Assembly (NCBI GenBank): GCA_005406025.1 | Contig: BGZK01000477.1 | Coordinates: 124,001 to 188,000, forward strand | Direction of reading: 5' to 3' | Length of the DNA stretch: 64,000 bases | Origin: Eumeta japonica | Lineage: Eukaryota; Arthropoda; Insecta; Lepidoptera; Psychidae | Shown: piece after piece, positions 46,401-57,433 of the stretch | Position numbering within the stretch: the first letter of the stretch is position 1 | Layout: every line of letters begins with the position of its first letter | Program-made: the position numbers and the translations under genes | The notes under the pieces: generated by a model | Told to the model about the DNA's origin: nothing | Databases searched by the model: none | The model's input: the letters and a program-made list of their open reading frames with translations, nothing else

Positions 46401-47342
46401 TGATTTATAGCTCTTAATATTGAAAAAGCCCGCCTTCGTATATTTCATTTTGAAGTTTAAAAATTATGCGTTTAAAATGTACCAGGGTAAATCCTGAGAA
46501 GTGATTTATTCCCTCGAAATATAAATGAAATATTTATAAAAAATTGTGTTGAGTTTAATTTATTTATTCAAGAGAAAATATAATTACTTAAAACGGATTT
46601 AAGTTGAATTACATAAAATTAATTTATTTAATAATCCTTTCTTTCAAAAACATCAGTAAAAACATTCTAAATAAAGTAACACGGATAAATTTTACTTAAA
46701 AATTAAGAAAAAAGACTCTAACTCTTCGACTATTTTGTATAATGTATTAAAATTCTAAAAATATATTCGTAGTCTGTTTGCATATCTATCGAAAACATTT
46801 AATTTCCTATTTATTCTTGTCACACGAGAGTTTTCATATGATAAACTAAAAATTAGAAGGAAAAAATGAGATTTTTCAAACAACAACCTGAACAATGATT
46901 AATCACCCTCAACCTTAAATAAAATTCACACGAATGTCAAAGACATAATAAAGTAAATAACAAATAAATTCGCAGACACTCTGCTGATAACAGTCCTGTT
47001 TTGTTATAGCAACACACGATAAGAATATTTCGTTAAACATTTTTAGAATTCCAACAATTTGAATATATAAATATTATATTTATTTTACAACAAAATATTT
47101 TATAATAGTTGCTTACAAGCGAATATCACCTGTTACATGCGATATATATTTTAGCTTTTGCCCACGACTCTGCCCGCGACATTAAATGGCTAAAACTTTT
47201 TTTTGGATAGCAATTGCGTAAAATTCATTTTTAGTGAACCTCTTCGTCCCGAAAAGAATAACTATGTCAAGGTTCGAGTTAATCGGGCCTATAGTTGCAG
47301 AGACCTCGTGTTGAGTCAGTCAATTAGTCGTATTTAGCTTAA
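46401..47342. other. AT-rich intergenic DNA
   Basis: AT-rich; nothing supported. Confidence 0.6.
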
Positions 47343-48190
47343 TATAAGATCTTGGAAAATGTTTTTTCGTATTTTATATACAAAGTCAACACAATTTTTC
47401 ATCATATTTCATTTAAATTTAATTATGATAAATATGTACCATTTTGGACAACAACTTGTTGCCATTTTGTATGTAGTGACGTAATTCCATTGCTACAGAA
47501 ATTTTGGGACTTCTGATCAAAAAACTAAGACAAGTTGTTTCCTGTCTTGATGTTAACCTAACACTACCTAAAGAATTCTAAAGAGACCAAAACAGATAAA
47601 AATCTGAGGGTGCAAGGTCAGAACTATATATAGGATTCATCAACACTTCCTAGCCAAAGTCTCTCAATATTTTCTAAGTGGCTAAAGATGTGTGTGGTCT
47701 GGTGAGAAACGACAGCCTTTCTGTTGATCAAATCTAGCCTTTTTTTTTTTAAATTGATGGTTTTGCCCGGCTGTAAAAGCTCATAATAAATAATTTGGTT
47801 TTGTTACGTTTCAGTGGAGAATTGGAAATGAGTACACGATTGACACAACGCTTGAACCAGTTTTGTACTAATCTTCCCGACATTGAGTTAGATCCATAAA
47901 CTTCACAATTTATGTTTTGCGGTTTGTGTCGCATTTTTCCCTTTTCAGTAATAAAACTTCAAAATGTATCTAATGTTTACGTTAGATCCACTCATTTTGG
48001 CGAACAATAAAACAATACAAAAATGGGGTGGCACCCTTTTTACTTTTTATATTTCATTTTTAATGTCAATTATTTGATACAATTAAATATAATGGTATCG
48101 AAACTAGCCAGATATCAACAGCGCAACCAAAGGGATCTTACTGCAACTTTTTACTTATAAAATACGAAAAATGTTTTCCCCAACCTAATA
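47343..48190 (-). mobile_element. Mariner-like element with a large internal deletion
   Basis: The two ends form a terminal inverted repeat of about 35 bases: left TATAAGATCTTGGAAAATG and onward, right (minus strand) TATTAGGTTGGGGAAAACAT and onward, both continuing TTTTTCGTATTTTATA. Read on the minus strand, an ATG-containing start (ATGAGTGGATCTAACG) leads to RYILKFYY and RLVQNWFKR, the N-terminal DNA-binding part. After a deletion it resumes at INRKAVV and FCSNGITSLHTKWQQVV, the C-terminus. Length is about 850 bases against about 1.3 kb for a complete mariner; the middle of the catalytic domain is lost. It belongs to the same subfamily as the copy at 58.2-59.5 kb. Confidence 0.85.
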
Positions 48191-48589
48191 TATATGAATA
48201 AACAATAACGGTACGTACAATTGATGTGTATATAAAATAACAACATGATGCAAACAAATGTATGTTTTCCTTTTCGCTATCTATTTACTTTGTATTAAGT
48301 TGATATCGTTGTTGGACATAATTATCTATTTATATGTTCTCGATAAATATTTCAAAATGTGGACATCGGCCTCACACGGAAATGAACACATTCAATCAAG
48401 TAGATACGGCTATAACAAAAATTTTTTGTTTACATAAACAAATAAACAAAAAAAAAATAGCACACACTGTTCAAGAGATGATTTTCTTTTTATTTCAAAT
48501 AGAAAAATCATAAATTAGTAGATATATATACATGAGAAAGATGTTGGCGGGAGAGTGATACCGGGAAAATAATGAAAGCGTCATCGACA
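48191..48589. other. AT-rich intergenic DNA
   Basis: AT-rich; nothing supported. Confidence 0.6.
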
Positions 48590-49518
48590 AGCCTGATTGG
48601 ATACTCATAACGGGATCCTGATCCCAATATTTATGTACGGTAACAAAAGTAGGATATGGCAGAAGAACAGTCAAAATAAAATCAATGCAGTGAAGTAACG
48701 ATTCCTGCATGTGTGGAGTGTCGTTGAAGGATAGATGTAGAATGGATGATCTCAAAGAGGGATGTAATATAAAAGAAGATTTAGTGATTAAAGTATAAAA
48801 TTGTATGTTGCGGTAGTTTAGCCTTCTGGAAAAAATGAGTGAAAGTATGTTGCAAATCTCTATCTCTGAAAGATATATTTAAAAACAGTGACATCAGAGA
48901 GTGGTGTGGTTTAAAAAAAGGTGGAGTGACTACAGTATAAAATTGTATACTGCAATATTTTAACCTTCTGGAAAAAATGAATGAAGGTACACTGACAAGA
49001 CAAATTTCTATCTTTTAAAGATGCATATAGGAACAGTTATATCAGAGAGTAGTGTGGTTTAAAATAAGTTGGAGTGACTAGAGTATAAAATTGTATGTTA
49101 CGGTAGTATGTCCTCTTGGAAAGAACGAATAAAAGTATACTGACACTACAAATCTCTATCTTTGAAAGATATATGTATGGACAGTGATATCAAAGAGTGG
49201 TGTAGTTTGAAATAAGATACGAGTAAATTATAAAGAGGTATGTTGCGGTGGTTTGGCCATCTGGAAAGGATGAATGAAAGTAGACCGACGAAATTAATCT
49301 ATATACCGAATGTGTATGATGAAAGTATCGGCAAAGGTGGGCTGAAAATTTTTATGGTGATCACTTTGGTGGCATAATAGCAATGGACCAAATTTAAATC
49401 ACTCGAGACCGACGAGTTTGTGTGATAAGATTAACGGATGATAGCAAGCGAAATATGCAAATTTCACACCACGTGGAGATCTGTAGTCTCTGTTTACCCT
49501 TCTGTAAAATGGGCATAA
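48590..49518 (+). mobile_element. RTE-like LINE remnant with internal tandem amplification
   Basis: On the plus strand: ILIPIFMYGNKSRIWQKN and SQNKINAVK (about 48605-48700), DDLKEGCNIKEDLVIKV (to about 48795), then a tandem array, then MLRWFGHLERMNESRPTKLI and NVYDESIGKGG (about 49240-49345), and finally MIASEICKFHTTWRS and VVSVYPSVKWA with TAA at 49516-49518. This is the C-terminal part of a LINE reverse transcriptase, the same family as at 17.4, 29.3, 30.5 and 52.1 kb but on the opposite strand. It is 5'-truncated, frameshifted and interrupted by stops. Confidence 0.75.
48792..49235. repeat. Tandem repeat, about 145-bp unit, derived from LINE coding sequence
   Basis: The phrase AGTATAAAATTGTATGTTGC recurs with small changes at 48792, 48934 and 49082, and the corresponding point of the unamplified LINE starts near 49222-49230 (TATAAAGAGGTATGTTGCGG). 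Spacings are about 142, 148 and 146 bases. Each unit carries the remnant of WFGHLERMNES, then AAATCTCTATCTCTGAAAGA, then AGAGAGTGGTGTGGTTTAAA (the IREWCGLK segment). Two breakpoints inside the LINE ORF were therefore joined and amplified. Confidence 0.85.
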
Positions 49519-49649
49519 GTTTATTCAAAAAATGTACATAAATAGCATAAAAATAAACACTCGTACATAGGAACAAAATTTTTTAAAATTGGGGCAACAA
49601 TTGCAGTTACTAAAAAGATCATACCTTTATCTCTCCATTACGTGAAAGA
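49519..49649. other. AT-rich DNA
   Basis: Short AT-rich spacer between the LINE and the next block; nothing supported. Confidence 0.5.
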
Positions 49650-49930
49650 ATTTATAACGCACGCATTTCATAATTTCGCGCGAATTTAATCAAAACCTTC
49701 GCAAATAAATAACGTCACCGCCGGCATAATAAACCCGTCAGCGTCATACCTCCGCATATACAGGACGTTACTTTTCAACATCAAGAGACACAATCAAAAG
49801 CGAGAGAGGAGAATAAAAGATGTATACGGCGGGAGACTTCATCCACGGCTATTGTTGCGAGCGGCTGCGCGCTGGCGGGCCGCGGGCGGAACGGGGACGC
49901 AATACGTACTGCGTACACTCGACGAGAAAA
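49650..49930. other. High-complexity candidate regulatory block
   Basis: Contains GAATTTATAACGCACGCAT, TTCATAATTTCGCGCG, AATTTAATCAAAACC, GCAAATAAATAACGTCACCG and GGCATAATAAACCCGTC, followed by a GC-rich part (GGGCCGCGGGCGGAACGG). Several TTTATAA/AATAAA/TTTAAT cores in GC context resemble posterior-Hox- or Forkhead-type sites. A 92-residue plus frame begins here but has no domain. Confidence 0.45.
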
Positions 49931-52079
49931 AAAATTCTATTCTTCTTTCACTTCTGCATCTTCACTAGCGGAATAGTGGAAGACACTACCTTACAGATCG
50001 CGTTGTGTTCGTCGCACACGTTCGTTACGTTCACGAATATTCGTTTTAGATTTGAAACACTCCATCACATATGCGCACGATCTCTTTTTTTTAAATAAAG
50101 GAAATCAGAAATGAAGTCGTCCACTAAATCAAACTGGTAGTGGTTTCATTAGGCTCAAATTAAAAAAAAAACACATTGTCAATTTGTCGTTCAATGAACG
50201 ACATAACGCTCTTAGCTTTAGATCAACATACTTGTCAGCACCGGCGATTTTTATACTTTTTGTAACAGCACTAAGTTTGCCACACGTTACTAACAATGCT
50301 AGGTTTATCTTTGATCTATCATGAGAAATCTGGAGAGTGCGATAGAAGAAAAATATTAAAAATTTCGTTTTCAATACAGTGTTTACATTTCAGGGAGATT
50401 TTTTTATCTAGTAATATATAATTACTGTGATCGTATTATTGCGCTTGTGGTGTTTTATTGAGGCTCTCAAAAAAAATGTTTTGATTTTAAAATATGCACA
50501 TGTGACCGACATTCGTTTTAGAAAATGCCTATCCACAAGCGATTTAATTTTACAGAATAATAGTCAATACGCCGGCCTGCTATGCAGGAGTCTCGCATTT
50601 GAACCCTAGGCAACTGAGATTTTTACAAGCTTTTATTAACCAATGTCACTAACAAACAAATACATGAACGATTCTAGAGTAAATTTTAACCTACTTTTAA
50701 TTACTGCATCTGTTTTAAACATTGCTAATGTATATAATCCTGATGATAATACAATAGTTTGATATCGAGCTCATGATACAACCGGGAAATTAATAGAATA
50801 ACTCATATGACTACTAATACACACATTTGTCTTTAACGATCCGGATATCTTACAGTTGGTTGACAAAATTCTAATAATGTGCCGGGAGGTGGATAGTGGA
50901 ACTTTTCAATGCTCGAAAACATGGTAAAGGCATAAAGCCCTTACCTGTATTTGTATATTGTTAAAAAATCAAGTTATTATACAAAAATCAATTTAATGCA
51001 AAACATAAATCAATTAAACTCACGTAACATAATTTAATAACATCAACCTTTATGGTTCTGTTGTGCATTTTAGTGAAAATATTTACTTACCTTGGTCATA
51101 TTTGTAACGGAAGTGTTTGCTTATTAAAATTAAAGAGTAATGCGAATGTATATAATGAGTTTTATTATACAAAAAAAATACCAAATCATTAAAACTGTCA
51201 GATGGACACCAAATATAAACTTGACTCAAAATATAGTAAACGTAACCAGAAAAATGAATAATAAATATTGCGAAATATTTAATTGACTGACTGGTCGCAA
51301 ACAGAGGAATAGGCTATTTTGTTTTCTATTTGTTTTCTTCGCGGTTATGATTCTGGTTATTGGTTTGGAATATTCATGGGTTATTGATTTGCATAATTTA
51401 ACAAATACTGTTGAGAAACACTAACAACCAAGGAAACATTTAGAGTCGTAATGAGTATTACATACTTTTAATAAAATACACATCGAAATAAGTTTAATTA
51501 GCCAATATGAATTAGACATTGAAGCAATTATAGTCCACGGATTTATAATATAAGAGAATGTCAATTTGGATCCTATAGCTATTGCACCGAGTTTAGCACT
51601 TTGCATGTCCTCGAAGAATATGACTGCTTATCGAAAATGATAACTCAGGCATATGACACAGTAGCAGTTACATTTTCTTAATAAAAGCAAAGAACGTTGT
51701 CCATTAACCGTTATTGTTTAGTGTTCTTCTCATATATAAATTTGATTTTTTATAAATCATGTCAACGCATCAGCACTAGTCGATTTTGTTTTTTAATAGT
51801 ACGAAAATATTAACTCATTACGGCCAATTCATTAATATACTGCACGTCGTCGAAAGACGTTGGTTTTTTAATTCGTATAATTTATTTTATGTTTTATGTA
51901 TTTTAAATAGAACCTATAAAGAAGATTCTCTAAAGATATTTTAAACTTGATAGGTTTTTTCAATCAAATAACTGACGACTTTAGGTCGAAATCTAAGACG
52001 GTGATAGTTTGACTTAAGCGTCGTAATTGTTGCATCGTATAAAAGAATTTATTTTTAATTATAATTATATAAATTCCGA
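49931..52079. other. AT-rich intergenic DNA
   Basis: AT-rich. Short frames (for example 50129-50374 minus, 51421-51606 minus) lack domains. A tRNA B-box-like string near 50590 has no cloverleaf. Nothing supported. Confidence 0.55.
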
Positions 52080-52975
52080 GCTATTCTCCAAAGTGTAGGT
52101 TAAAACTGTACGTTTTCACCTGGTATGAACTTTGCGTATCACTTTTGCTTCAATGACATCCATCAATCTTTTCATGCACGATCGTCGGGTTCGGGTGCTT
52201 AAAATATGACCCTTTTTTAATACGCCACCAATTTGAACTTGATGGTATTTTCTAAGGAGACCCTTGCCTACCTTCTCATTACACACATTCGCTCTATAAA
52301 TATGTTTTGTTAGTCTACTTTCATTCATTCTTTCCAGATGTCCAAACCATAGCAACATACCTTTTTCTATTCCAGTCAAGACATGTTCTTTCAAACCAAA
52401 CCGCTATATGACATCACTGTTTCTACATTTATCTTTCAAAGACACTCCGTAAATAATAAACAGAGACTACATCTTCACTGCATCTATTTTACATCGATTC
52501 TTCTTCTGACATACCCATCTTTCACTACCGTACATAAGAGAAGGGATTAGAACGCCATTACTAACAGACAAACACGCTTGTTGTGAGGTACTATTTACAA
52601 TTACATTCCGATATCTCTGTCATGTTTACCATCATTTATAAACAGATTACTCAAGTATACAAACTCTCACTTTTTTACTCTCTTACCTATATATATAGGC
52701 GAGAGACTAAAAAAGTGTATATATATCTCATTCTGTAGAGTTATCACTTATTTCAAACACCATAACCTTAGTCTTGCTGACATTTATTTCCATACCTTTT
52801 GTTATAACGGAATCATTCATTTTAATTAAGTACAATCTCCTGCAACTCCCACGCCAAAGGGGCAAGAATTACTTGGTCGTCGGCGTACGTACAGGAAACT
52901 TTTAACAGATAGCTCATCTATTCTCAGTCCACACTCATACTCATTCAAATCACACAGGCAGCTACACATGCGTCG
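52080..52975 (-). mobile_element. RTE-like LINE remnant, reverse transcriptase palm to C-terminus
   Basis: Read on the minus strand from 52975: MCSCLCDLNEYECGLRIDEL, then a 4-base duplication (GTACGTAC) just before the catalytic YADD (52876-52887), then QVILAPLAWELQ, MEINVSKTKVMVF, GVLIPSLMYGSERW, VCQKKNRCKIDAVKM, GVSLKDKCRNSDV, GLKEHVLTGIEKGM, LLWFGHLERMNESRLTK and IGGVLKKGHILSTRTR, to about 52080. It is the longest of the five copies and the only one keeping the YADD box. Many stops and frameshifts, plus a palindromic insertion at 52668-52717, make it inactive. Confidence 0.85.
52668..52717. repeat. 50-bp near-perfect palindrome inside the LINE
   Basis: The arms CACTTTTTTACTCTCTTACC and (minus strand) CACTTTTTTAGTCTCTCGCC match at 22 of 25 positions including the central TATATA. 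On the LINE strand the right arm (GGTAAGAGAGTAAAAAAGTG) fits the expected coding sequence before VCILE. The left arm replaces expected coding sequence with its inverted copy. Confidence 0.85.
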
Positions 52976-53934
52976 AATAGCTAAGCGAAACTACACAGCC
53001 CTATGTGACATACTTGACGATGTCAAACCAGTCAATGTATGCCTGTTTATTCTGAGGCAGACACTGAAGCCTCTGAACAGAAATTGTAGTGACTGTATCA
53101 GTCTGCTACTCACACCATGGATGGATAAGATTCTTCATAAAACAATCCTTTTTATTCTCTCATAAACTTATTCCACATCTACAAAAATACAGAAGATCTT
53201 TTTCCTTTTTACTTTTTATGTTTTGGATGTTTATAATAATTTTTTAGCTGAAACAGATATTATTTACGATTTAGGTAGTATCACAAAAAAAAAACTGACA
53301 TAGCTTACTACGTGCGAAAAATATATAAATTTATAATTTTAAAAATAAAAATCATAATTCTTGGAAATTTGTAAAAATACTGTGAGCATTTGTGGTCAGC
53401 TTGAAAGAAAACGAAATGTAGACGACATCAAACTTATAAAAGTCACACAAACGTATATTAATTGATATAATTAAAAATGATATCGAAATTTATAGAATTA
53501 AATTTATTAACATTATATAAAACTTTTTGATGTACTATCATCTGAAAATTTTAGTAGATTCTGTAACGTTTTCCCTGATACTCTGCTCAATGAATATTTA
53601 CTGTAAATATTTACTGTACTAATAAAATATTTACTGTGCCCATAATTTTAATTTAAATCGACTGATAAATAAGTTAAAATGTGTATACACATAATTTGAA
53701 TTTTACAATCTCCACGTGTGCAAAGTAATAGAATATTTATATGAAAATAATTTGCTAACAATTTTCTCCAAATTTTACGACTGGCCAGTGGATTGTCGCC
53801 ATTCCGCAAATAGCGCTTCTGCCGAACGATGATAATTTATTAGATAGACATACTCATTTACTCAATACCCAGAGACAACAACGGCTTACCGAACTGTCGA
53901 TTATTTCTATTGAAAATGAACTGTTGATCTTTTT
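52976..53934. other. AT-rich intergenic DNA
   Basis: The first 190 bases (52976-53165) contain a 65-residue plus frame of balanced composition that I cannot identify. The rest is AT-rich; nothing supported. Confidence 0.5.
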
Positions 53935-54365
53935 AAAGCGTTTCGTTTGACCACTTTTTAACCGATTTCAAAATTAATAAGAAGGAAGTTCTCAATTCGA
54001 CTGTATTTATTTCATGTTTGTTACCTCAGAACTTTCTACTGAGTGAACCGATTTTAATATTTTTTTTTTATTTTTATTTTAAAGCTGATGCTTTCCGTGT
54101 GGTCCCATTTTAATTTGGTTCATTTCTGACAATGGAATCTATGAGAAAATCATATAAATCTTAAATTTGCATTAAGTATGTGCGCTACAAATGGACGAAT
54201 AACTGAATATCACGCTAACCGATTTCCTTGATTCTTTTCTTATTGGCAAGGATGTTACTTCAAAGGTAGTTTAATGATAGTGTGGTTAGGTTCGGATTAT
54301 GGGATCCATGACAAAGTTACGGAACTCTTCAATTGTTTGGAGCAAATTAACAATAATCGGCCGAA
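53935..54365 (+). repeat. Lepidopteran non-coding repeat (CTCAATTCGACTGTATT type)
   Basis: The phrases TTTTTAACCGATTTCAAAAT, AGTTCTCAATTCGACTGTAT, TTGTTACCTCAGAACTTTCT, GTGAACCGATTTTAATA and GATGCTTTCCGTGTGGTCCC occur in order. I recognise them as a very common repeat of moth and butterfly genomes. A second partial unit (GATTATGGGATCCATGAC) appears near 54295-54315. There is no coding capacity. Confidence 0.7.
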
Positions 54366-55366
54366 TCTTTTATAGGCTATCCGGATATTTGAGTCCTCTA
54401 CCGTAAGGTCGTTATGGTCAAGTAATTGTCCTAGTCGAATATATTATGATCAATGAAACTCCTTAACGGCTTACAGTAAAGATGCGATTTATGGACAGTA
54501 CGTTTAGTGAGGTCTACCCAAATTTAGACAAATTAGTGTACTTCAGATTCAATAAAATAAAAAAATAAACAAAAATAAATATTTGGTTGTTCAACACTTG
54601 GTGATTACCAAGTGTAATTAATTAGTTCAATCAATTACTTGGATATCTTATGTGGAAAAGAAGACTTAGCGACGAACTGTGGTAGAACGCAAGTTTACTG
54701 GATAAGCTTTTTTAATTCATAATGTTATATACTTAACTAACAATAGTTGTACTTAGTAAACAAAAATTGTAACAATATATAAAGGATTTAACTATTAATT
54801 GCCTACCTTGCCTGCCCAGTAAACTCTGCAAGTTTGAACCTATTCGGTTGTTTCGAGAAGTCTAACACATTCCGTTTTGCGACGAGAGTCTTATTATGGA
54901 GCCGAAAGCTGAAAAGTGGATTTTCTCAATGACTGTTAGTAATCCCCTCAAGCTTAGACTTCAGGCTTTCATTTTTTTCACGAGCCCAAATCCGAATGCT
55001 ATTACGTAATAACAGACTGCATTCCACCCCAATAAATAAAAATATTGTTTAAAACACAATAAGAAAATGTTTATGAAACTGTACATGATTAAAATAGTAC
55101 AATAAAACCAAAAGACAAACATTACTGAATTAAAATGTAATAATTAAAATATTTTTTGAAAAATCTGAGAAAAAATACACTTTTATCTACTAGAAAGCAA
55201 AATAAAATACTTTTGAATGTGAATTGAACTAATGTAAAAAAGTATGGGGTTCTTAATATTAATTGGGATGTGCATTACTTATATTTTCTTTACTGCTTTT
55301 ACGAATAGCTAGCCATAATAAAACTAGACAATTTATAATAAGCATCTGAAGCCATTTTACGTTAAA
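54366..55366. other. AT-rich intergenic DNA
   Basis: AT-rich; nothing supported. Confidence 0.6.
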
Positions 55367-55371
55367 ATTAT
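55367..55371. repeat. Target-site duplication of the solo LTR, left copy
   Basis: ATTAT lies directly before TGTAACGG; the same five bases follow CCGTAACA at 57934-57938. Confidence 0.7.
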
Positions 55372-55545
55372 TGTAACGGCGATTTGAGTACCGCCGCGTA
55401 AGCCCGCACGTTGGATTTCCTTACAGTCGCCTCGGAGTATGGATTCTTGCGGTGTGTGGGCAAAATGATGGACATGGTTTCGATGTTCAGACTTGTTTAT
55501 TGTAGCACGAGCTTTACAAGTGGCGATCGGAGCAGAACTGCGAAG

Positions 55546-55552
55546 GATGCAC
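55546..55552. repeat. GATGCAC target repeat, copy 1
   Basis: First of three GATGCAC copies that flank the two LINEs. It is followed at once by the poly-T tail of the first LINE. Confidence 0.75.
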
Positions 55553-55965
55553 TTTTTTTTTTAATTATTCTTGCGGGGAGAAGGGAATAAAGAACCTAAT
55601 GAGTTACCCACGCACCCACGTGTATGGGTAGTGTCCAACTTTCACGGACTAATAAACCCCCGGAAAACATGATTGTGGCTTCTACTGTTAGCCAAACGCT
55701 GTAGTCAACTTATCTGGCGCGACCGATCGACATACACATGCTGTCGTGCGTGACTCTCCTACAGGTGGTCCGCTCGAATCTCCTCTGCTTATGAAATCAC
55801 GAGAGGTCATAACACGGATGGATACCTCTGAGTGACACCGATATGCGGAGAGCACCCCGGGAGTTAAACCATTGAAGCTTGACTGAATTAGAGACCTACT
55901 CCTATTCCATTAAATTTTCAAGAACTTTATTTAATTCTTCAACCTTGGCAGTAAGGTCATATGAC
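55553..55965 (-). mobile_element. Jockey-like LINE, 3' UTR fragment (first nested copy)
   Basis: Minus-strand orientation: a poly-T run (55553-55562) is the A-tail, followed by GGGGAGAAGG, the GTGTATGGGTAGTGTCC motif, a CTAATAAACCCCC segment and, at the right, TCTTCAACCTTGGCAGTAAG. The order is the same as in the 3' UTR of the neighbouring copy (55974-56472). It is truncated before the ORF. It lies between GATGCAC copies 1 and 2. Confidence 0.8.
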
Positions 55966-55966
55966 G

Positions 55967-55973
55967 GATGCAC
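55967..55973. repeat. GATGCAC target repeat, copy 2
   Basis: The junction between the two nested LINEs, shared as right flank of one and left flank of the other. Confidence 0.75.
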
Positions 55974-57423
55974 TTTTTGTTTTTTTTTTGTAGTTCTCCC
56001 CGTACGAGATGGGGAAGGATGAGAAAAATCCATTAGGGGCCGTCTGTGTCCCGGGCACACAGGTGTGTCCGACTCTCACGGACTAAAAACCTCCTGGACA
56101 ACTTATGGCTGCAATGTAGAAAACCAAAGGCTTTGACTCCTTCATCGGGAACGCGGCTGTTTCGGCATAGGGATGCCATCGACGCGTGACTGCCCTATGG
56201 ATGTACTTTTAAGCCGACACCTCGGCATAGGAAGTCACGTAAAGTTTACAGTACGGACTGAAACTTCAGAGGGGAGTTCCGGGAGGCGCTGAGAACGCAC
56301 CGGAATGATGACTTTTACAGGTTCTTATGACTTGGGAAACCCCTACCCCTAAACAATAGCCATTTTATTATTGAATAATTATAGAATTATAGAATTGTCT
56401 AAAAATTTTTCCACCTTGACTGTGAGATCGTCGGACGGATCTATCAGGACATTCCGTAGTCTTCTACAAAAATTATGTGGAGGAGGTGGCTCGTATGATA
56501 CGGCCGAAACTAATAAAGGGATTCGGATGGCTACTCGCTATATCGAAGTAACGCTCTGATGTGTCCTTCACAAATTTGGAAATAGTAGGGAGCTCTAGGT
56601 CCCGATGAAGCACAGAGTAATTGACGTACCATGGTGTGTCAGCTACTCTTCTACAGAATTTGTTCTGTACTTTTCGCTGTTCATAAAGTAAATCAGGCTT
56701 TACATGAGCAAAAACTGACTGCGTAAGTCATGACAGGTCTGATACACATCGTATATATCGTACGTTTTTTACGTAACAACATTTTACTTTCCATAGCTAT
56801 CACACTGTATAAGCGGGATAGGTAAAATAGTGCTATTTTTCTAACACGATCAGTATGATCTTTAAAAAGAAGATGCTTATTGATTGTGATGTCTAAATAT
56901 TTATAGTGATGTCGCCACGGTATTGGTTGATTTAATAATATACGTAAACTGGGGGTATCACAAGGTACTAGAAACTGCACCTTATGTGGACTATACTTGA
57001 AGTTTATTGAAGCTGACTTTTCAGGGTTGACGTCTATTCTTAAGAGTCGGAGCCATTGTGTCAGCTCGTCAGTGGCTCTCTGTAATCTCGGGAGAATGTT
57101 CCCTATGCTGTTGGACCTAAAATAAAGCGCAGTATCGTCTACGAACAACACGAGTTGGACGCCTGTCGACAGACGCGGTATGTCGTTTACGTACGCGGGG
57201 TACAGCTGTGGAGAAAGCGTGGAGCCTTGAGGTACTCCAGCTCTGATAGGTTTCATTGAAGAGTACGTATTGTCCAGTCTGAAAGAGAAGTGGCGATTGC
57301 TAATGTAATGGTGGATAATTAAAACAAAACGATCTGGGAGCTCTAACTGATAGAGCTTGTGTATAAGACCGACCGGATCAACTGACCAGACTGACTGACT
57401 CAGTGCTGAAACTGACTGAGACA
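55974..57423 (-). mobile_element. Jockey-like LINE, 5'-truncated, with reverse transcriptase remnant
   Basis: Minus-strand element with an A-tail (T-run, 55974-55991), about 480 bases of 3' UTR (to 56472) and part of ORF2 (56473 to about 57420). It is flanked by GATGCAC copies 2 and 3. The 5' junction region (57380-57422) is a CAGTCAGT-rich string that does not look like ORF2 and may be filler made at insertion. Confidence 0.85.
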
Positions 57424-57433
57424 GATGCACCAA
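56473..57433 (-). pseudogene. Jockey-clade ORF2 remnant (reverse transcriptase thumb and palm)
   Basis: The frame 57433-56693 encodes GLIHKLYQLELPDRF, FSFRLDNTYSSMKPIRAGVP, QGSTLSPQLYPAYVNDIPR, LVLFVDDTALYFRS (FVDD at 57134-57145), RIDVNPEKSASINF and IYTMCIRPVMTYA. A frameshift near 56712 truncates it; the following frame continues FAHVKPDLLYEQ, NKFCRRVADTPWYVNY, RDLELPTISKFVKDTSERYF and RIIRATSST, with stop TAA at 56473-56475. AGVPQGS, the aspartate pair and NPEKS are Jockey-type. The first residues of the 246-residue frame (MVH) derive from the host target duplication. When complete the product would be the endonuclease-reverse transcriptase; here the N-terminal endonuclease and fingers are missing. 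Confidence 0.9.
57424..57430. repeat. GATGCAC target repeat, copy 3
   Basis: Last of the three copies, after which the LTR sequence (CAATTCCGCTGCAATTTAT) resumes. Confidence 0.7.

Noticed and set aside
50560..50620. tRNA-like B-box string (CTCGCATTTGAACCC)
   Set aside because: No matching A-box at the right distance and no cloverleaf can be drawn.
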